Assembly: GCA_965212245.1 (NCBI GenBank)
Contig: OZ243107.1
Coordinates: 3,162,001-3,226,000, forward strand
Length of the DNA: 64,000 bases
From: CAKZNE01 sp040222435
GTDB lineage: Bacteria > Bacteroidota > Bacteroidia > Flavobacteriales > Schleiferiaceae
Direction of reading: 5' to 3'
Of the stretch, positions 26,564 through 35,648 are shown in pieces. The translations under genes were made by a program, and so were the position numbers. The notes beneath the pieces were generated by a model. That model made no database searches. It saw nothing but the letters and a program-made list of their open reading frames with translations, and was not told the DNA's origin. Each line of letters starts with the position of its first letter. Position 1 is the stretch's first letter.

Positions 26564-26893
26564 ATGATAGATTACAAAAAAAGAGACGCTCCTAAAACAA
26601 CCGTTACCCGCGATCATAATGAACTGGACGCACCTACCGGTAATGTGTATGAAGCAGTGGCGATATTATCCAAGCGTGCAGATCAAATTGGTGAAGACAT
26701 TAAAATAGAGCTTAATGATAAGCTGGAAGAATTTGCCACGCATACGGAAAGCCTGGAAGAGATCTTTGAAAACAAAGAGCAGATTGAGGTAAGCCGTTTT
26801 TACGAAGCTTTAGCAAAGCCAACTGCCCTTGCTGTTGAAGAGTGGAAGGAAGGACAGGTATACTACCGCTATCCGGAAGACAAGAAAGACTAA
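26564..26893 (+). CDS. rpoZ: DNA-directed RNA polymerase omega-like (RpoZ/Rpb6) subunit
   Basis: A 109-residue protein with the omega/Rpb6 core NVYEAVAILSKRADQIGEDI, in which the YEAV and RA.QI positions contact the beta' C terminus, and a C-terminal helix with RFYEALAKPTALAVEEW. It sits between bamD and coaBC with gaps of three and two bases, as in other Bacteroidota, where the short protein is annotated as the omega subunit. Confidence 0.9.
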   Translation: MIDYKKRDAPKTTVTRDHNELDAPTGNVYEAVAILSKRADQIGEDIKIELNDKLEEFATHTESLEEIFENKEQIEVSRFYEALAKPTALAVEEWKEGQVYYRYPEDKKD

Positions 26894-26895
26894 AA

Positions 26896-28104
26896 ATGCT
26901 TCGCGGAAAAAGAGTGTTGCTGGGTATATCCGGTAGCATAGCCGCTTATAAAACTACTTTTCTCACCCGCCTTCTTATTAAGGCGGGTGCTGAAGTTAAA
27001 GTAGTGTTGAGTCCTTCCGCACGCGATTTTGTTACCCCCTTAACCTTAGCCACACTTTCCAAAAACCCGGTTTTATGGGAATTCTTTGATCATGAGGATG
27101 AATCAGGTGAATGGAATAACCACGTTGAATTGGCGCTTTGGGCAGACCTGATCATTGTTGCACCCGCTACCTCCAATACCTTGAGTAAAATGGTAAGTGG
27201 TACTTGTGATAATCTTCTTTTGGGAGTTTATATGTCTGCCAAGTGTCCGGTGTATTTTGCCCCGGCTATGGATTTAGACATGTATAAGCATCCGGCTACT
27301 CAGGAAAATATTAAAAAATTACAATCCTTCGGGAATTTCTTTATACCGGCCGGCTCCGGTGAATTAGCCAGTGGGTTGGAAGGAGAGGGGCGCATGGCTG
27401 AGCCTGAAGATATTATAGCGTTTATTGATACACAGCTTTCTGCAAGCCTGCCGCTTAAAGGGAAAAAGGTGTTGATCAATGCCGGGCCCACGCATGAAGC
27501 TATAGATCCGGTGCGTTTTATCGGGAATCATTCTACCGGAAAAATGGGAGTGGCTTTAGCTGAACAAGCTGCTGCTATGGGTGCACGGGTTTCATTGGTA
27601 CTTGGTCCCGGTTCTGTTACCCCTCAAAATAAAGATATCATCATATATCACGTTGTTTCCGCTCGTGATATGAATGAACAATGCAAGGCGTTGTTTCCCC
27701 AAACAGAATTAACTATACTATCTGCGGCTGTAGCTGATTACAGGCCGTTTAATGAGGAAAAGAAAAAGATTAAGAAAAGTGGAAATAACCTGGAGTTAAA
27801 GCTGGTAGAAAACCCGGACATACTAAAAGGCTTAGGTGCTCTAAAAAGTAAAGGCCAGGTTTTGGTAGGCTTTGCACTGGAAACAAACAATGCTATTCCA
27901 AATGCTATTACCAAACTGCACAAGAAAAATTGCGATCTGATCGTTTTAAACACGCCTTCTGAAAAAGGCTCCGGTTTTGGGCACGACACCAATGAAGTGA
28001 TTTTGATAGACCGAAACGAGAGAACACATACCTTAGAACTGAAAAGTAAAAGTGAAATTGCAAAGGAAATACTCGATTATATTTGTCATCAGCTGCTTGA
28101 TTAG
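26896..28104 (+). CDS. coaBC: Bifunctional phosphopantothenoylcysteine decarboxylase/phosphopantothenate-cysteine ligase
   Basis: Cytosolic fusion enzyme for two steps of coenzyme A synthesis. The N-terminal CoaC flavoprotein domain (about 1-185) has RVLLGISGSIAAYKT, WADLIIVAPATSNTLSKM and FAPAMDLDMYKHP. The C-terminal CoaB ligase (about 190-402) has LINAGPTHEAIDPVRFI and GNHSTGKMGVALA, then SAAVADYRP. The ATG at 26896, two bases after the rpoZ stop, is preferred to an in-frame start at 26842 inside rpoZ. Its 3' end overlaps the DUF4835 gene by 53 bases. Confidence 0.95.
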   Translation: MLRGKRVLLGISGSIAAYKTTFLTRLLIKAGAEVKVVLSPSARDFVTPLTLATLSKNPVLWEFFDHEDESGEWNNHVELALWADLIIVAPATSNTLSKMVSGTCDNLLLGVYMSAKCPVYFAPAMDLDMYKHPATQENIKKLQSFGNFFIPAGSGELASGLEGEGRMAEPEDIIAFIDTQLSASLPLKGKKVLINAGPTHEAIDPVRFIGNHSTGKMGVALAEQAAAMGARVSLVLGPGSVTPQNKDIIIYHVVSARDMNEQCKALFPQTELTILSAAVADYRPFNEEKKKIKKSGNNLELKLVENPDILKGLGALKSKGQVLVGFALETNNAIPNAITKLHKKNCDLIVLNTPSEKGSGFGHDTNEVILIDRNERTHTLELKSKSEIAKEILDYICHQLLD

Positions 28105-28972
28105 CGGCATATATGGTGCCCACGCTCAAGAATTAAATGCTGAAGTCCAGGTGCTTACTCCAAATATACAAAGCACTAATAAACAAATATTTACTACTCT
28201 TGAAACGGCCATTGTAAACTTTCTCAATACCCGTAAATGGACCGGGGAAGTATATCAACCTGAAGAGCGTATTAAATGCTCTTTTGTGATCAATATTACG
28301 GAACGTAACAACGAACAATTTAAAGGCACTCTGCAGGTACAATACAGTCGGCCCATCTTTAAATCCGGTTATAGTTCTCCGGTGCTGGTGCATATGGACA
28401 ATGATTTTCAGTTTGAATACCTGGAATTTGACCGGCTCGATTTTTCTGAAAATACCAGCTTGTCCAATCTTACTTCGGTTTTAGCCTATTATGCTTTTGT
28501 AATTATCGGATTGGATCACGATACCTATGCTAAAAAAGGTGGTGATCCTTTTTATGATCAGGCGCTGACCGTTGTGAACAATAGTCAGAATAACGGCTTT
28601 CCGGGATGGTCCGGTTTTTCCGGAAGTAATAAGAACCGGTTTTGGTTGATCGATAATCTTCAAAACCCGGCTTTCATCGGTTTAAGAGTATGTTTATACC
28701 AATACCACCGGCAGGGTTTGGATCTTATGTTTGACCCATCCCAGCAACGCCTGGCTAAAGAAAACATCAAATCATCCTTAATGCAGTTGGAAGAAGTTAA
28801 TAAAAAGCGTCCTAATTCTTTTCTGATGCAGCTTTTCTTTGACGCGAAGAGTATTGAGATCATCAATATATTTAGTGGAGGAGACCCCATGAAACTAGCC
28901 GAACTTAAAGAAGTGCTTATTGAGATTGATGGTAATAACGCCAATAAGTATGAGGCCATAGGCCGGGGTTAA
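28052..28972 (+). CDS. DUF4835 family exported protein
   Basis: A 306-residue protein with a signal peptide ending AHAQE. Segments LNAEVQVLTPNIQSTNKQIF, TEDQ-like PEERIKCSFVINITERN, and FYDQALTVVNNSQNN with GWSGFSGSNKNRFWL are characteristic of DUF4835, a Bacteroidota-specific family of unknown function that sits between coaBC and recN. The start is a GTG at 28052 lying 53 bases inside coaBC in another frame; no later start gives a signal peptide, so the overlap looks real. Confidence 0.9.
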   Translation: MKLQRKYSIIFVISCLISGIYGAHAQELNAEVQVLTPNIQSTNKQIFTTLETAIVNFLNTRKWTGEVYQPEERIKCSFVINITERNNEQFKGTLQVQYSRPIFKSGYSSPVLVHMDNDFQFEYLEFDRLDFSENTSLSNLTSVLAYYAFVIIGLDHDTYAKKGGDPFYDQALTVVNNSQNNGFPGWSGFSGSNKNRFWLIDNLQNPAFIGLRVCLYQYHRQGLDLMFDPSQQRLAKENIKSSLMQLEEVNKKRPNSFLMQLFFDAKSIEIINIFSGGDPMKLAELKEVLIEIDGNNANKYEAIGRG

Positions 28973-29047
28973 TTCCGTCTTCCTTTTTTCGTCATTATCA
29001 ATTTCTCTTACGATCTTTGACGGTATATACCTGATAAATAAAACTAC

Positions 29048-30709
29048 ATGCTACAGCATCTTTCGATTCGGAATTATGCGCTTATTGATCATCTTGAGCT
29101 GGAGTTACCCGATGGTTTTTCTGTGATAACCGGAGAAACCGGTGCCGGGAAATCCATAATACTGGGAGCTCTTTCCATGATCCTGGGTAAAAGAGCAGAC
29201 CTTAAATCAGTCCGTAAAGCTGATCAAAAATGTGTGGTAGAAGGAACTTTCAGGTTAAACGGTAAGGAGCACCTGAGTTTTTTCACGGAAAACGACTTGG
29301 ATTTTGAAGAAATCAGTATTATCCGGAGAGAAATATCTCCATCAGGAAAATCAAGATCTTTTGTAAATGACACCCCCGTTACGCTGGATGTGCTGGGGCA
29401 ACTTACTTTGAGATTAATTGATGTGCATAGTCAGCATCAAAACCTCTTACTCAATAACACCGCTTTTCAATTACAGTTACTGGATAGCTTTGCAAATAAT
29501 GAGGAGTTGCTAAACGATTATACCCATACCTACAAAGACCACCAAGAACTTAGATCACAATTAAAGACTCTGATTCAAATATCTGAAAATGAATCAGGTG
29601 ATTCAGATTACCTGGAGTTTCTATTTAATGAGCTTGAGGCAGCAGAATTAAAAAAGGGAGAGCAGGAAGATATTGAGGAGCAGTTGCGTGTAGCCGAAAG
29701 TGCCGGAGACATTCAACAAGGCCTGGCGGACAGTCTCAACCTTCTCGAGAATGATTCGGGTTCTGTTCTTTCTTCTTTGCGCCAGGCTTCTGCAAATCTA
29801 AATGCTTTGCAAAAATTTGATGAATTTTATGCAGAATGCGGCAGACGCATTGACAGTTGTCGCATAGAACTGGATGACCTTCGGGTATCTATGGAAGAAA
29901 AGTTAAGCAAACTGGACACTGACCCTGAAGAAATTAGTCGCCTTGACCAAAGGTTAAGCCTGATCATGACCCTTCAAAAAAAGCATGGCGTACAATCCGT
30001 TGAAGATCTTTTAACCCGAAAAGAAGAATTGGATCATAAGATCGGAGAGTTAGCAAGGGTAGAGGAGAAGATGGCAGAACTTCAGGCCGAAGAGCAAACA
30101 GTTTTCAACCGCTTAAAAGAAACTTCCAAGGCCCTTCATCAAAGTCGTACAAAAGTAGTTGCCAATCTTCAAAAAGAAATTGAAACCCTTTTACAGGGAC
30201 TCAATATGGGGGGAGCTTCTTTTCAGATTTCAGTATTGGAGACTGATCAATACTCCAACAGTGGCAATAATAAAATTGATTTTCTTTTCAGCGCCAATAA
30301 AGGTCAACAACCCGCACCCTTATCCAAGGTAGCGTCAGGTGGAGAACTAAGCCGGGTTATGCTGGCTGTGAAAGCCATTCTGGCACGCAGTCAAAACCTT
30401 CCTTCAATTGTGTTTGATGAAATTGATACCGGTGTTTCGGGTGAAACGGCCCGGAAAATAGGAGATATTTTGAAAGAGATGGGCCATGTAATGCAGGTTC
30501 TGGCAATTTCGCACCTGCCTCAAATAGCCTCTCTGGGAAAAAACCATTTTAAGGTTTTAAAAGAAGTGAAAGAGGATGAAACATTTAGTCGCATATTTCT
30601 GCTTAATGACACCGAGCAAATTGATGAACTGGCCCGTATGTTAAGCGGAGATAACATATCCGATGCGGCCCGGCAGAATGCAAGGGAGTTAAGGGATCAG
30701 TTAAGCTGA
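29048..30709 (+). CDS. recN: DNA repair protein RecN
   Basis: SMC-like ATPase of double-strand break repair. The N-terminal half has FSVITGETGAGKSIILGAL (Walker A about residues 29-37) and the RecN-type VHSQHQNLLL. A coiled-coil arm covers about 150-380. The C-terminal lobe has VASGGELSRVMLAVKAIL (ABC signature) and SIVFDEIDTGVSGETA (Walker B), then ISHLPQIAS. 553 residues matches E. coli RecN (553). Confidence 0.95.
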   Translation: MLQHLSIRNYALIDHLELELPDGFSVITGETGAGKSIILGALSMILGKRADLKSVRKADQKCVVEGTFRLNGKEHLSFFTENDLDFEEISIIRREISPSGKSRSFVNDTPVTLDVLGQLTLRLIDVHSQHQNLLLNNTAFQLQLLDSFANNEELLNDYTHTYKDHQELRSQLKTLIQISENESGDSDYLEFLFNELEAAELKKGEQEDIEEQLRVAESAGDIQQGLADSLNLLENDSGSVLSSLRQASANLNALQKFDEFYAECGRRIDSCRIELDDLRVSMEEKLSKLDTDPEEISRLDQRLSLIMTLQKKHGVQSVEDLLTRKEELDHKIGELARVEEKMAELQAEEQTVFNRLKETSKALHQSRTKVVANLQKEIETLLQGLNMGGASFQISVLETDQYSNSGNNKIDFLFSANKGQQPAPLSKVASGGELSRVMLAVKAILARSQNLPSIVFDEIDTGVSGETARKIGDILKEMGHVMQVLAISHLPQIASLGKNHFKVLKEVKEDETFSRIFLLNDTEQIDELARMLSGDNISDAARQNARELRDQLS

Positions 30710-30862
30710 AGTCAGAATAAACTTCCGATTACTCACTAATATGAGCTTACAATCATCTTTATTTTTAACTTTCGGCAAAATTAGACCGGGCATACGTATC
30801 ATATAAGAATATAGGAACGTTCAATGTAATAATAAGATACTTAACCCTATAGAATAAATTCT

Positions 30863-31936
30863 ATGACCTCAAAATCAACCCTTTTAGCAAGCGTTTTCGC
30901 ATTTTTAATCCTGTTTGCAGCTTGCAAGAAAGATCCAAAGCCATCTGCACCGGTAGAATCAGCTGACGTTATTGTTTTAAATAAAGGTGTTTCTCCCGGA
31001 GGAATTGGCACACTCTCCGTATATAAACCTCTTACCAAAGAGGTAGAGCAAAATGTTTTTCAGAAGGTAAATGCTTATAACACCAGGGCCGTGGCTCAAA
31101 GTATTTTAGTGGATGGGGATATTACTTTCCTGGTTATTTCCGGAGAAGGAGTGGTGTACATTCTGAATACAGCCGATTATAAAGTTATTGCCAAGATCGA
31201 AGGCATGACGAGTCCGCGTTACGTGATTAAAGGCAGCCCTAATAAATATTACATCTCCGATTGGGGAATAGGAGGAGTTCATGTGCTTAATCTCAAAAAC
31301 CGTGAACTGGTGCGTGAAATAGAAACCGGTTCCGGCCCGGAGAATATGCTGATCTATGAAGACCGCTTATTTGTGGTAAACTCGGGAGGCGTAAGAGATG
31401 GCCTTCTGGAAGTTGACAGTACCGTTACGGTAATCCAAACGGAAACCGATACCATTATGGATACTATAATAGTGGGGCAAAACCCAACCAGCCTGCAATT
31501 GGATAAGAACAATAAGCTTTGGGTGCTCAGCCCCGGCATAACCACTATCCCACCTGAAAACAGCACTTTCGGGGACTTACGCTCTATAGAACCGGATTCA
31601 TTATGGGTTATAGATACCTTAATTTTTGCGGACAACCTTCTAAAGCCCCGTTACCTTAAAATAGATAAGCAAGGAGAATTACTTTATTTTCTGAGTGATG
31701 AAGAAGCTGCGGATATATATGTCCATTCCGTTGAAGATACCGTCTTACCCGTACTACCTTTTATAGAGGGTAACTTTAATTGCCTGGAATACGATGAAGT
31801 GGAAGAGCGGCTTTATACCGGAGACCCACGCAGCGGTAGCGAACCGGGACAGGTACAAGTGTTTAGTTTAGATGGAGAGGAAATGGATCAGTTCGAGGTG
31901 GGTTATGTGCCTATTAACTTCGGCTTTAAGCGCTAA
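30863..31936 (+). CDS. BtuG/YncE-like beta-propeller surface lipoprotein
   Basis: Lipoprotein signal with the lipobox LLFAAC and Cys near residue 21, followed by KKDPKPSAP. The mature 335 residues are about seven blades of a YncE/DUF5074-type propeller (VYILNTADYKVIAKIEG, VHVLNLKNRELVREIETG, LWVLSPG, VQVFSLDGEEMDQFEVG). The nearest characterised relatives are BtuG proteins of Bacteroides, which capture cobalamin on the cell surface. The next gene, five bases downstream, is a CobT homologue, which supports a cobamide role. The ligand is inference. Confidence 0.75.
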   Translation: MTSKSTLLASVFAFLILFAACKKDPKPSAPVESADVIVLNKGVSPGGIGTLSVYKPLTKEVEQNVFQKVNAYNTRAVAQSILVDGDITFLVISGEGVVYILNTADYKVIAKIEGMTSPRYVIKGSPNKYYISDWGIGGVHVLNLKNRELVREIETGSGPENMLIYEDRLFVVNSGGVRDGLLEVDSTVTVIQTETDTIMDTIIVGQNPTSLQLDKNNKLWVLSPGITTIPPENSTFGDLRSIEPDSLWVIDTLIFADNLLKPRYLKIDKQGELLYFLSDEEAADIYVHSVEDTVLPVLPFIEGNFNCLEYDEVEERLYTGDPRSGSEPGQVQVFSLDGEEMDQFEVGYVPINFGFKR

Positions 31937-31941
31937 AAATT

Positions 31942-32946
31942 ATGTCTTTTGAGATAGTCTCTGTATTCAATCAGAGGCTTCTTCATACCCTACAGAATAA
32001 GTTGCAGGAACGGTTTGGTGAAGGCTCTGGCTCTTCAGCACTAGGTGGTATAGCCATACAGGTTGGGCTTATCCTGCGCTCTGCCAACCCGGTATTGAAA
32101 AAACCTGCTTTATTGATTTTTGCAGCTGACCACGGTATTGTGCGTGATTTTAACGAGCTCTTAAGTAATGAGGATACCTCTGCCATGGTATTGAATTTTA
32201 TGGAAGATGCACGCCCTCTGAACAGCCTTTGTAAAGAGCAGGAAATCACCTTAAGAGTGGTAGACCTGGGTGTGGATCATCATTTTGAAAACCTTTTAAG
32301 TTATTGGCTTCATCATGGCTCCCGTCATATTAACCGAAAAGTTGATTTTGGCACTCAGAGTTTCACTTATACCCCCGCTATGACTACGGCTCAGTGCACA
32401 GAAGCCTTTGATATCGGGATGGACCTGGTAAAGCAGGAAAGAGAAAACGGTTGTAACGTATTAGCTATGGGTGCTATTGGAGCGGGAAACCGAATAAGTG
32501 CCATGGCTTTGATGGTGGCGCTGCTCGACTTAAAACCCACAGAGATCAAGCTAAAACCTGAAGAACACGACATTCTTTTTAAAGCTATACGAAAACACCC
32601 TAAAACCTATGATGCTTTAACCTTACTGACACTATACGGTGGCTATGAAATAGCTGCCATGACAGGTGCATTTCTAAAGGCCGCAGAACATCGTATGGTC
32701 ATATTAGTAGATGGTTTTGTGGCCGCAGCAGCACTTCTGGTTGCACAACATATAGACACCAAGGTGCTGGAGTATGTCATTTTCTGCGATCAATACACCG
32801 AACCCAACTACAAACGAATTTTAAGGTTTTTTAAAAAGGAGACACTTCTTAATACCGGGCTTTCATCCGGTGATGGTACTGGTGCTGTTTTAGCTTATCC
32901 TCTGATAAAATCAGCTGTAAGTTTTTTCAGAAATCCTGAAATATAG
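31942..32946 (+). CDS. cobT: CobT-like nicotinate-nucleotide:base phosphoribosyltransferase (divergent)
   Basis: 334 residues resembling CobT, which makes the alpha-riboside phosphate of the lower ligand of cobamides. Recognisable: ALLIFAADHGIV, ALTLLTLYGGYEIAAMTGAFL, MVILVDGFVAAAALLVA and a C-terminal SSGDGTGAVLAYPL. Two positions that I recall as functional glutamates in Salmonella CobT (174 and 317) appear changed: GAIGAGN has Ala178 in the first and GDGTGA has Asp311 in the second. The enzyme may have another base preference or be impaired. It follows the BtuG-like gene by five bases. Confidence 0.8.
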   Translation: MSFEIVSVFNQRLLHTLQNKLQERFGEGSGSSALGGIAIQVGLILRSANPVLKKPALLIFAADHGIVRDFNELLSNEDTSAMVLNFMEDARPLNSLCKEQEITLRVVDLGVDHHFENLLSYWLHHGSRHINRKVDFGTQSFTYTPAMTTAQCTEAFDIGMDLVKQERENGCNVLAMGAIGAGNRISAMALMVALLDLKPTEIKLKPEEHDILFKAIRKHPKTYDALTLLTLYGGYEIAAMTGAFLKAAEHRMVILVDGFVAAAALLVAQHIDTKVLEYVIFCDQYTEPNYKRILRFFKKETLLNTGLSSGDGTGAVLAYPLIKSAVSFFRNPEI

Positions 32947-32947
32947 A

Positions 32948-33511
32948 TTAAAGAGCGCTGATATCCGAAACAGGTTCTTTTTCAGACTGACCAATCCAAA
33001 ACCACGCAGCGCTAAAAAGGATAGCCCCATACACCAAAGTGCCCAGCACCTGGTTCAACAAGAAGGGAAGCCCCGCAACGTAAGCATTCATGAGTCCCGA
33101 AAAATCTTTAGTATATAAGGGGCTGGCCTGCCATGATCCGGCATTGGTTAAAAGGTAAAACACTACCGCTGAGAGCAAACCCGCACCAATAAGAGGCATG
33201 ATTTTAAAACCCTTGGTCATAAACCTGCCGATCAATACGGATAATATAAAACCTCCATATATAAGGCTAAATCCCGGGGTTAACCACACCCAGCTCTCAT
33301 AATATGATGCGTAAACTACATTATTAAGTATAAGGTCGCTTATAAACAATGTAAATACCGGAATTAGCATGGACTTTAATGGGTTACGCAGTAAAGCACC
33401 ACCTAATAAAGCTGCTGCTCCAACTGCTGTAAAATTAGGAGCATGTGGAATAAAACGAGTAACCATAGCTACTGCGATAAGGGATATCAATGCTAAAATG
33501 CGATTATTCAT
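32948..33511 (-). CDS. DUF6580-like six-helix membrane protein
   Basis: About 187 residues and five or six hydrophobic segments with small loops, starting MNNRILALISLIAVAMVTRF and containing IPHAPNFTAVGAAALLGGALL, a motif of the DUF6580 family. Such proteins look like S components of ECF transporters, but the substrate is unknown. The ATG at 33511 is chosen because a longer frame would overlap the XRE regulator gene. It converges with cobT two bases away; a link with cobamide uptake is possible but only by neighbourhood. Confidence 0.7.
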   Translation of the reverse strand: MNNRILALISLIAVAMVTRFIPHAPNFTAVGAAALLGGALLRNPLKSMLIPVFTLFISDLILNNVVYASYYESWVWLTPGFSLIYGGFILSVLIGRFMTKGFKIMPLIGAGLLSAVVFYLLTNAGSWQASPLYTKDFSGLMNAYVAGLPFLLNQVLGTLVYGAILFSAAWFWIGQSEKEPVSDISAL

Positions 33512-33563
33512 AATGTTGCGTATTGCTTTAACTGCCTGGCAAAAGTAATAAAGCCGGTTGGTA

Positions 33564-34064
33564 TTATGAAGAAGTGGGGTGGTAGACTTTAAAAGAACCG
33601 TTTTTATAGAAGATGATGATCTGTTCAATAGCCTTACCCGAAACAGGGTAGTCTTCAGATTTCAAAGAGGAAGGAGCTTCTTCTTTTTTTTCTTCAGGAG
33701 GAGCTTGCCCGGGTATTTCTTCTGCCTTTTGAGAAGCAGATGACACCGCCCTAGGTATGGCAGCGTGCCGCACACCTTCCATGGGGAAACCTGAAGACTG
33801 AGTTATATAAGGAAAATCATTTTTCGGGTGTTTTACATTTGTAACATCCTGGAATAACTCACCAGACCCAGTGAGTAAGTAATCTAAATTTACATTTGTA
33901 AAGGAGCGTTTGACGGCTTCTATGATTTGCAAACTCACCTTATTCCTACCACTCAGGATATGACTTATAATGGAAGGGTTTACACCGATTTCCTTAGCAA
34001 ACTCGCTATTAGAAAGCTTCCTGTCATCTATCAACTCTTTGATTCTAAGGGATATATTTTCCAT
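33564..34064 (-). CDS. XRE-family helix-turn-helix regulator
   Basis: 166 residues. The N-terminal HTH (about 1-65) reads SLRIKELIDDRKLSNSEFAK and EIGVNPSIISHILSGRNK, followed by the Bacteroidota-typical NLDYLLTGSGELF. A Pro/Glu-rich linker (QAPPEEKKEEAPSS) leads to a short C-terminal region (QIIIFYKNGSFKVY). It may be autoregulated: a perfect 15-bp palindrome at 34085-34099 overlaps its candidate -7 box. Confidence 0.88.
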   Translation of the reverse strand: MENISLRIKELIDDRKLSNSEFAKEIGVNPSIISHILSGRNKVSLQIIEAVKRSFTNVNLDYLLTGSGELFQDVTNVKHPKNDFPYITQSSGFPMEGVRHAAIPRAVSSASQKAEEIPGQAPPEEKKEEAPSSLKSEDYPVSGKAIEQIIIFYKNGSFKVYHPTSS

Positions 34065-34084
34065 TTTAAATAACCTACATTACT

Positions 34085-34099
34085 TTTGTACAGTACAAA
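34085..34099. promoter_or_regulatory. Palindromic candidate operator of the XRE regulator
   Basis: TTTGTAC-A-GTACAAA, a perfect 15-bp palindrome 21 bases upstream of the XRE gene start. It overlaps the -7-like box at 34096-34103, the position expected for an autorepressor site. Confidence 0.6.
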
Positions 34100-34103
34100 T
34101 ATA
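34096..34103 (-). promoter_or_regulatory. Candidate -7 box of the XRE gene
   Basis: On the minus strand TATATTTG matches TAnnTTTG, 32 bases upstream of the ATG. The TTTG lies within the palindrome at 34085. No TTG is seen at 19-21 bases further upstream. Confidence 0.45.
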
Positions 34104-34232
34104 AATGTAAAATAATTAGTATATGCTTTTCAATGTGAATCCGTTTAAACTTGATATTTAAGTTTATATAAGTCTATTTTATTTACTGAAAATCAGTATT
34201 TTAAGTTCATTCAAATTTCAAATGTAAAACAC

Positions 34233-35549
34233 TCACTTATCTCCTTTAGGTGCTTCAATGGTATAATTATACAGGGGTTCACCCGATGAATTGTAAAAAT
34301 GAATGATCGCTTTTCTGTTGCCAAAAGTTCCTGTGCATTCCATTACAGCAAAATTCTGTTCTTCTATTACTGAACCTTTAACAAGATTTTCATTAGTCTC
34401 ATCCACCTTACCTACCCCTGAGGTAAGAGGGGATACAGTTAACTCATGTAAAACAATTCCCTTGGGGGTTTCATAACGCATTACTTCACTATGATGACGA
34501 TCTCCGGAAATAAATACCACACCTTTTATTTCTTCCTGATCAATCCGCGTTAAAAGATACGTGCGTTCTTGGGGATAGTTGGCGTGGTTTTCATACACTT
34601 TAGCTGTATTCAGAAACTGACCTCCGGTAACTATGAACTTAAATGGTGCAGTGCTGGCCTTTAACTGGTCGATCAGTTTATCACATTGCTCACGCCCAAA
34701 AATCTGTTTTGGTCCCTGCTGATAATTTTCAGTTCTGTAATAGCGATTGTCCATTAGGAAAAAATCCATATCACCATAAGTAAACTTACTCATGATGCCC
34801 GGCAGGTCACGATACCCATAAGATGGGTTTAACCAGAATAAACGGAAGGTTTCCAGGGCCACATCCTTTAAGTGCCAGCTCCCTGTAGCATTATTAGGAC
34901 CAAATTCATGATCGTCCCAAATCGCAAAATTATTAGCCAGAGCCAGTAAGGGCTGAAGCTCCTTTAGAGCCCGTGTATGGGTATACCGTTTTAAGTAACC
35001 GCTTCGGCTGGTCCAGTCTCCGGGGCGCAGGTATGTATTATCACCCAACCAAAGCATAGCGTCTGGTTTTTGTTTAACGATACTGGTGAAAATTTCATAA
35101 TGGCTACCATAGGGCTTACCTGGTCTGTCGTAAAGCTCTTCATTTACATATACACAACTACCCATGGCCATTTTAAAATCAGGAGGATTGGTATGATACT
35201 GCCAATTGCGCTGGGTGGTGAAACAAAAGGGGTAATCACGTTGAATACGCTTTCCATTGATGTAAACCCGGTAGGAGTAGGTAGTACCCGGCAACACGTG
35301 GTTAAAATATAACTTCCCGCAGTTAGCCTCACCAGGCGTGGTTTTAATAGTATCCGTAGAAAAGACTTCGCTGGTAGTCGAATCTCCATATAGCGCATAT
35401 ACAGTGGCCGGACTTTCGGTTTGAAGCCAAATTGCGGCTTCCCGCATTTCGGAATACCCAAGCATAGGTCCCGATTTCAGTAAATCACTTTGAGCAAAAG
35501 CCGCTTGAATAAAGAGGCTTAAAAACAAAAAATTAACAGATGTTTTCAT
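34233..35549 (-). CDS. PhoD-like alkaline phosphatase family protein
   Basis: A 438-residue exported metallophosphoesterase. Signal peptide ends ALFIQAAFAQ-S. The N-terminal beta-sandwich (about 20-110) precedes a catalytic domain with GSCVYVN, MLWLGDNTYL, AIWDDHEFGPNNA and FISGDRHHSEV, which bear the usual Asp, Asn and His metal ligands of the PhoD family. It probably hydrolyses phosphate mono- or diesters outside the cytoplasm. It is a single gene; no PhoB box was recognised. Confidence 0.9.
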   Translation of the reverse strand: MKTSVNFLFLSLFIQAAFAQSDLLKSGPMLGYSEMREAAIWLQTESPATVYALYGDSTTSEVFSTDTIKTTPGEANCGKLYFNHVLPGTTYSYRVYINGKRIQRDYPFCFTTQRNWQYHTNPPDFKMAMGSCVYVNEELYDRPGKPYGSHYEIFTSIVKQKPDAMLWLGDNTYLRPGDWTSRSGYLKRYTHTRALKELQPLLALANNFAIWDDHEFGPNNATGSWHLKDVALETFRLFWLNPSYGYRDLPGIMSKFTYGDMDFFLMDNRYYRTENYQQGPKQIFGREQCDKLIDQLKASTAPFKFIVTGGQFLNTAKVYENHANYPQERTYLLTRIDQEEIKGVVFISGDRHHSEVMRYETPKGIVLHELTVSPLTSGVGKVDETNENLVKGSVIEEQNFAVMECTGTFGNRKAIIHFYNSSGEPLYNYTIEAPKGDK

Positions 35550-35648
35550 AAAATTAAGGGATATAAATTCAAATGTAGGAGGTAATGTGAGTATCTCATA
35601 CCCACTTTACATAAACTTAAAGTTGGTTACTTTGGAAAAAAATTAAAG

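Noticed and set aside
30710..30862. Possible cobalamin riboswitch before the BtuG-like gene
   Set aside because: No B12-box-like sequence and only about 150 bases are available; no suitable fold was seen.
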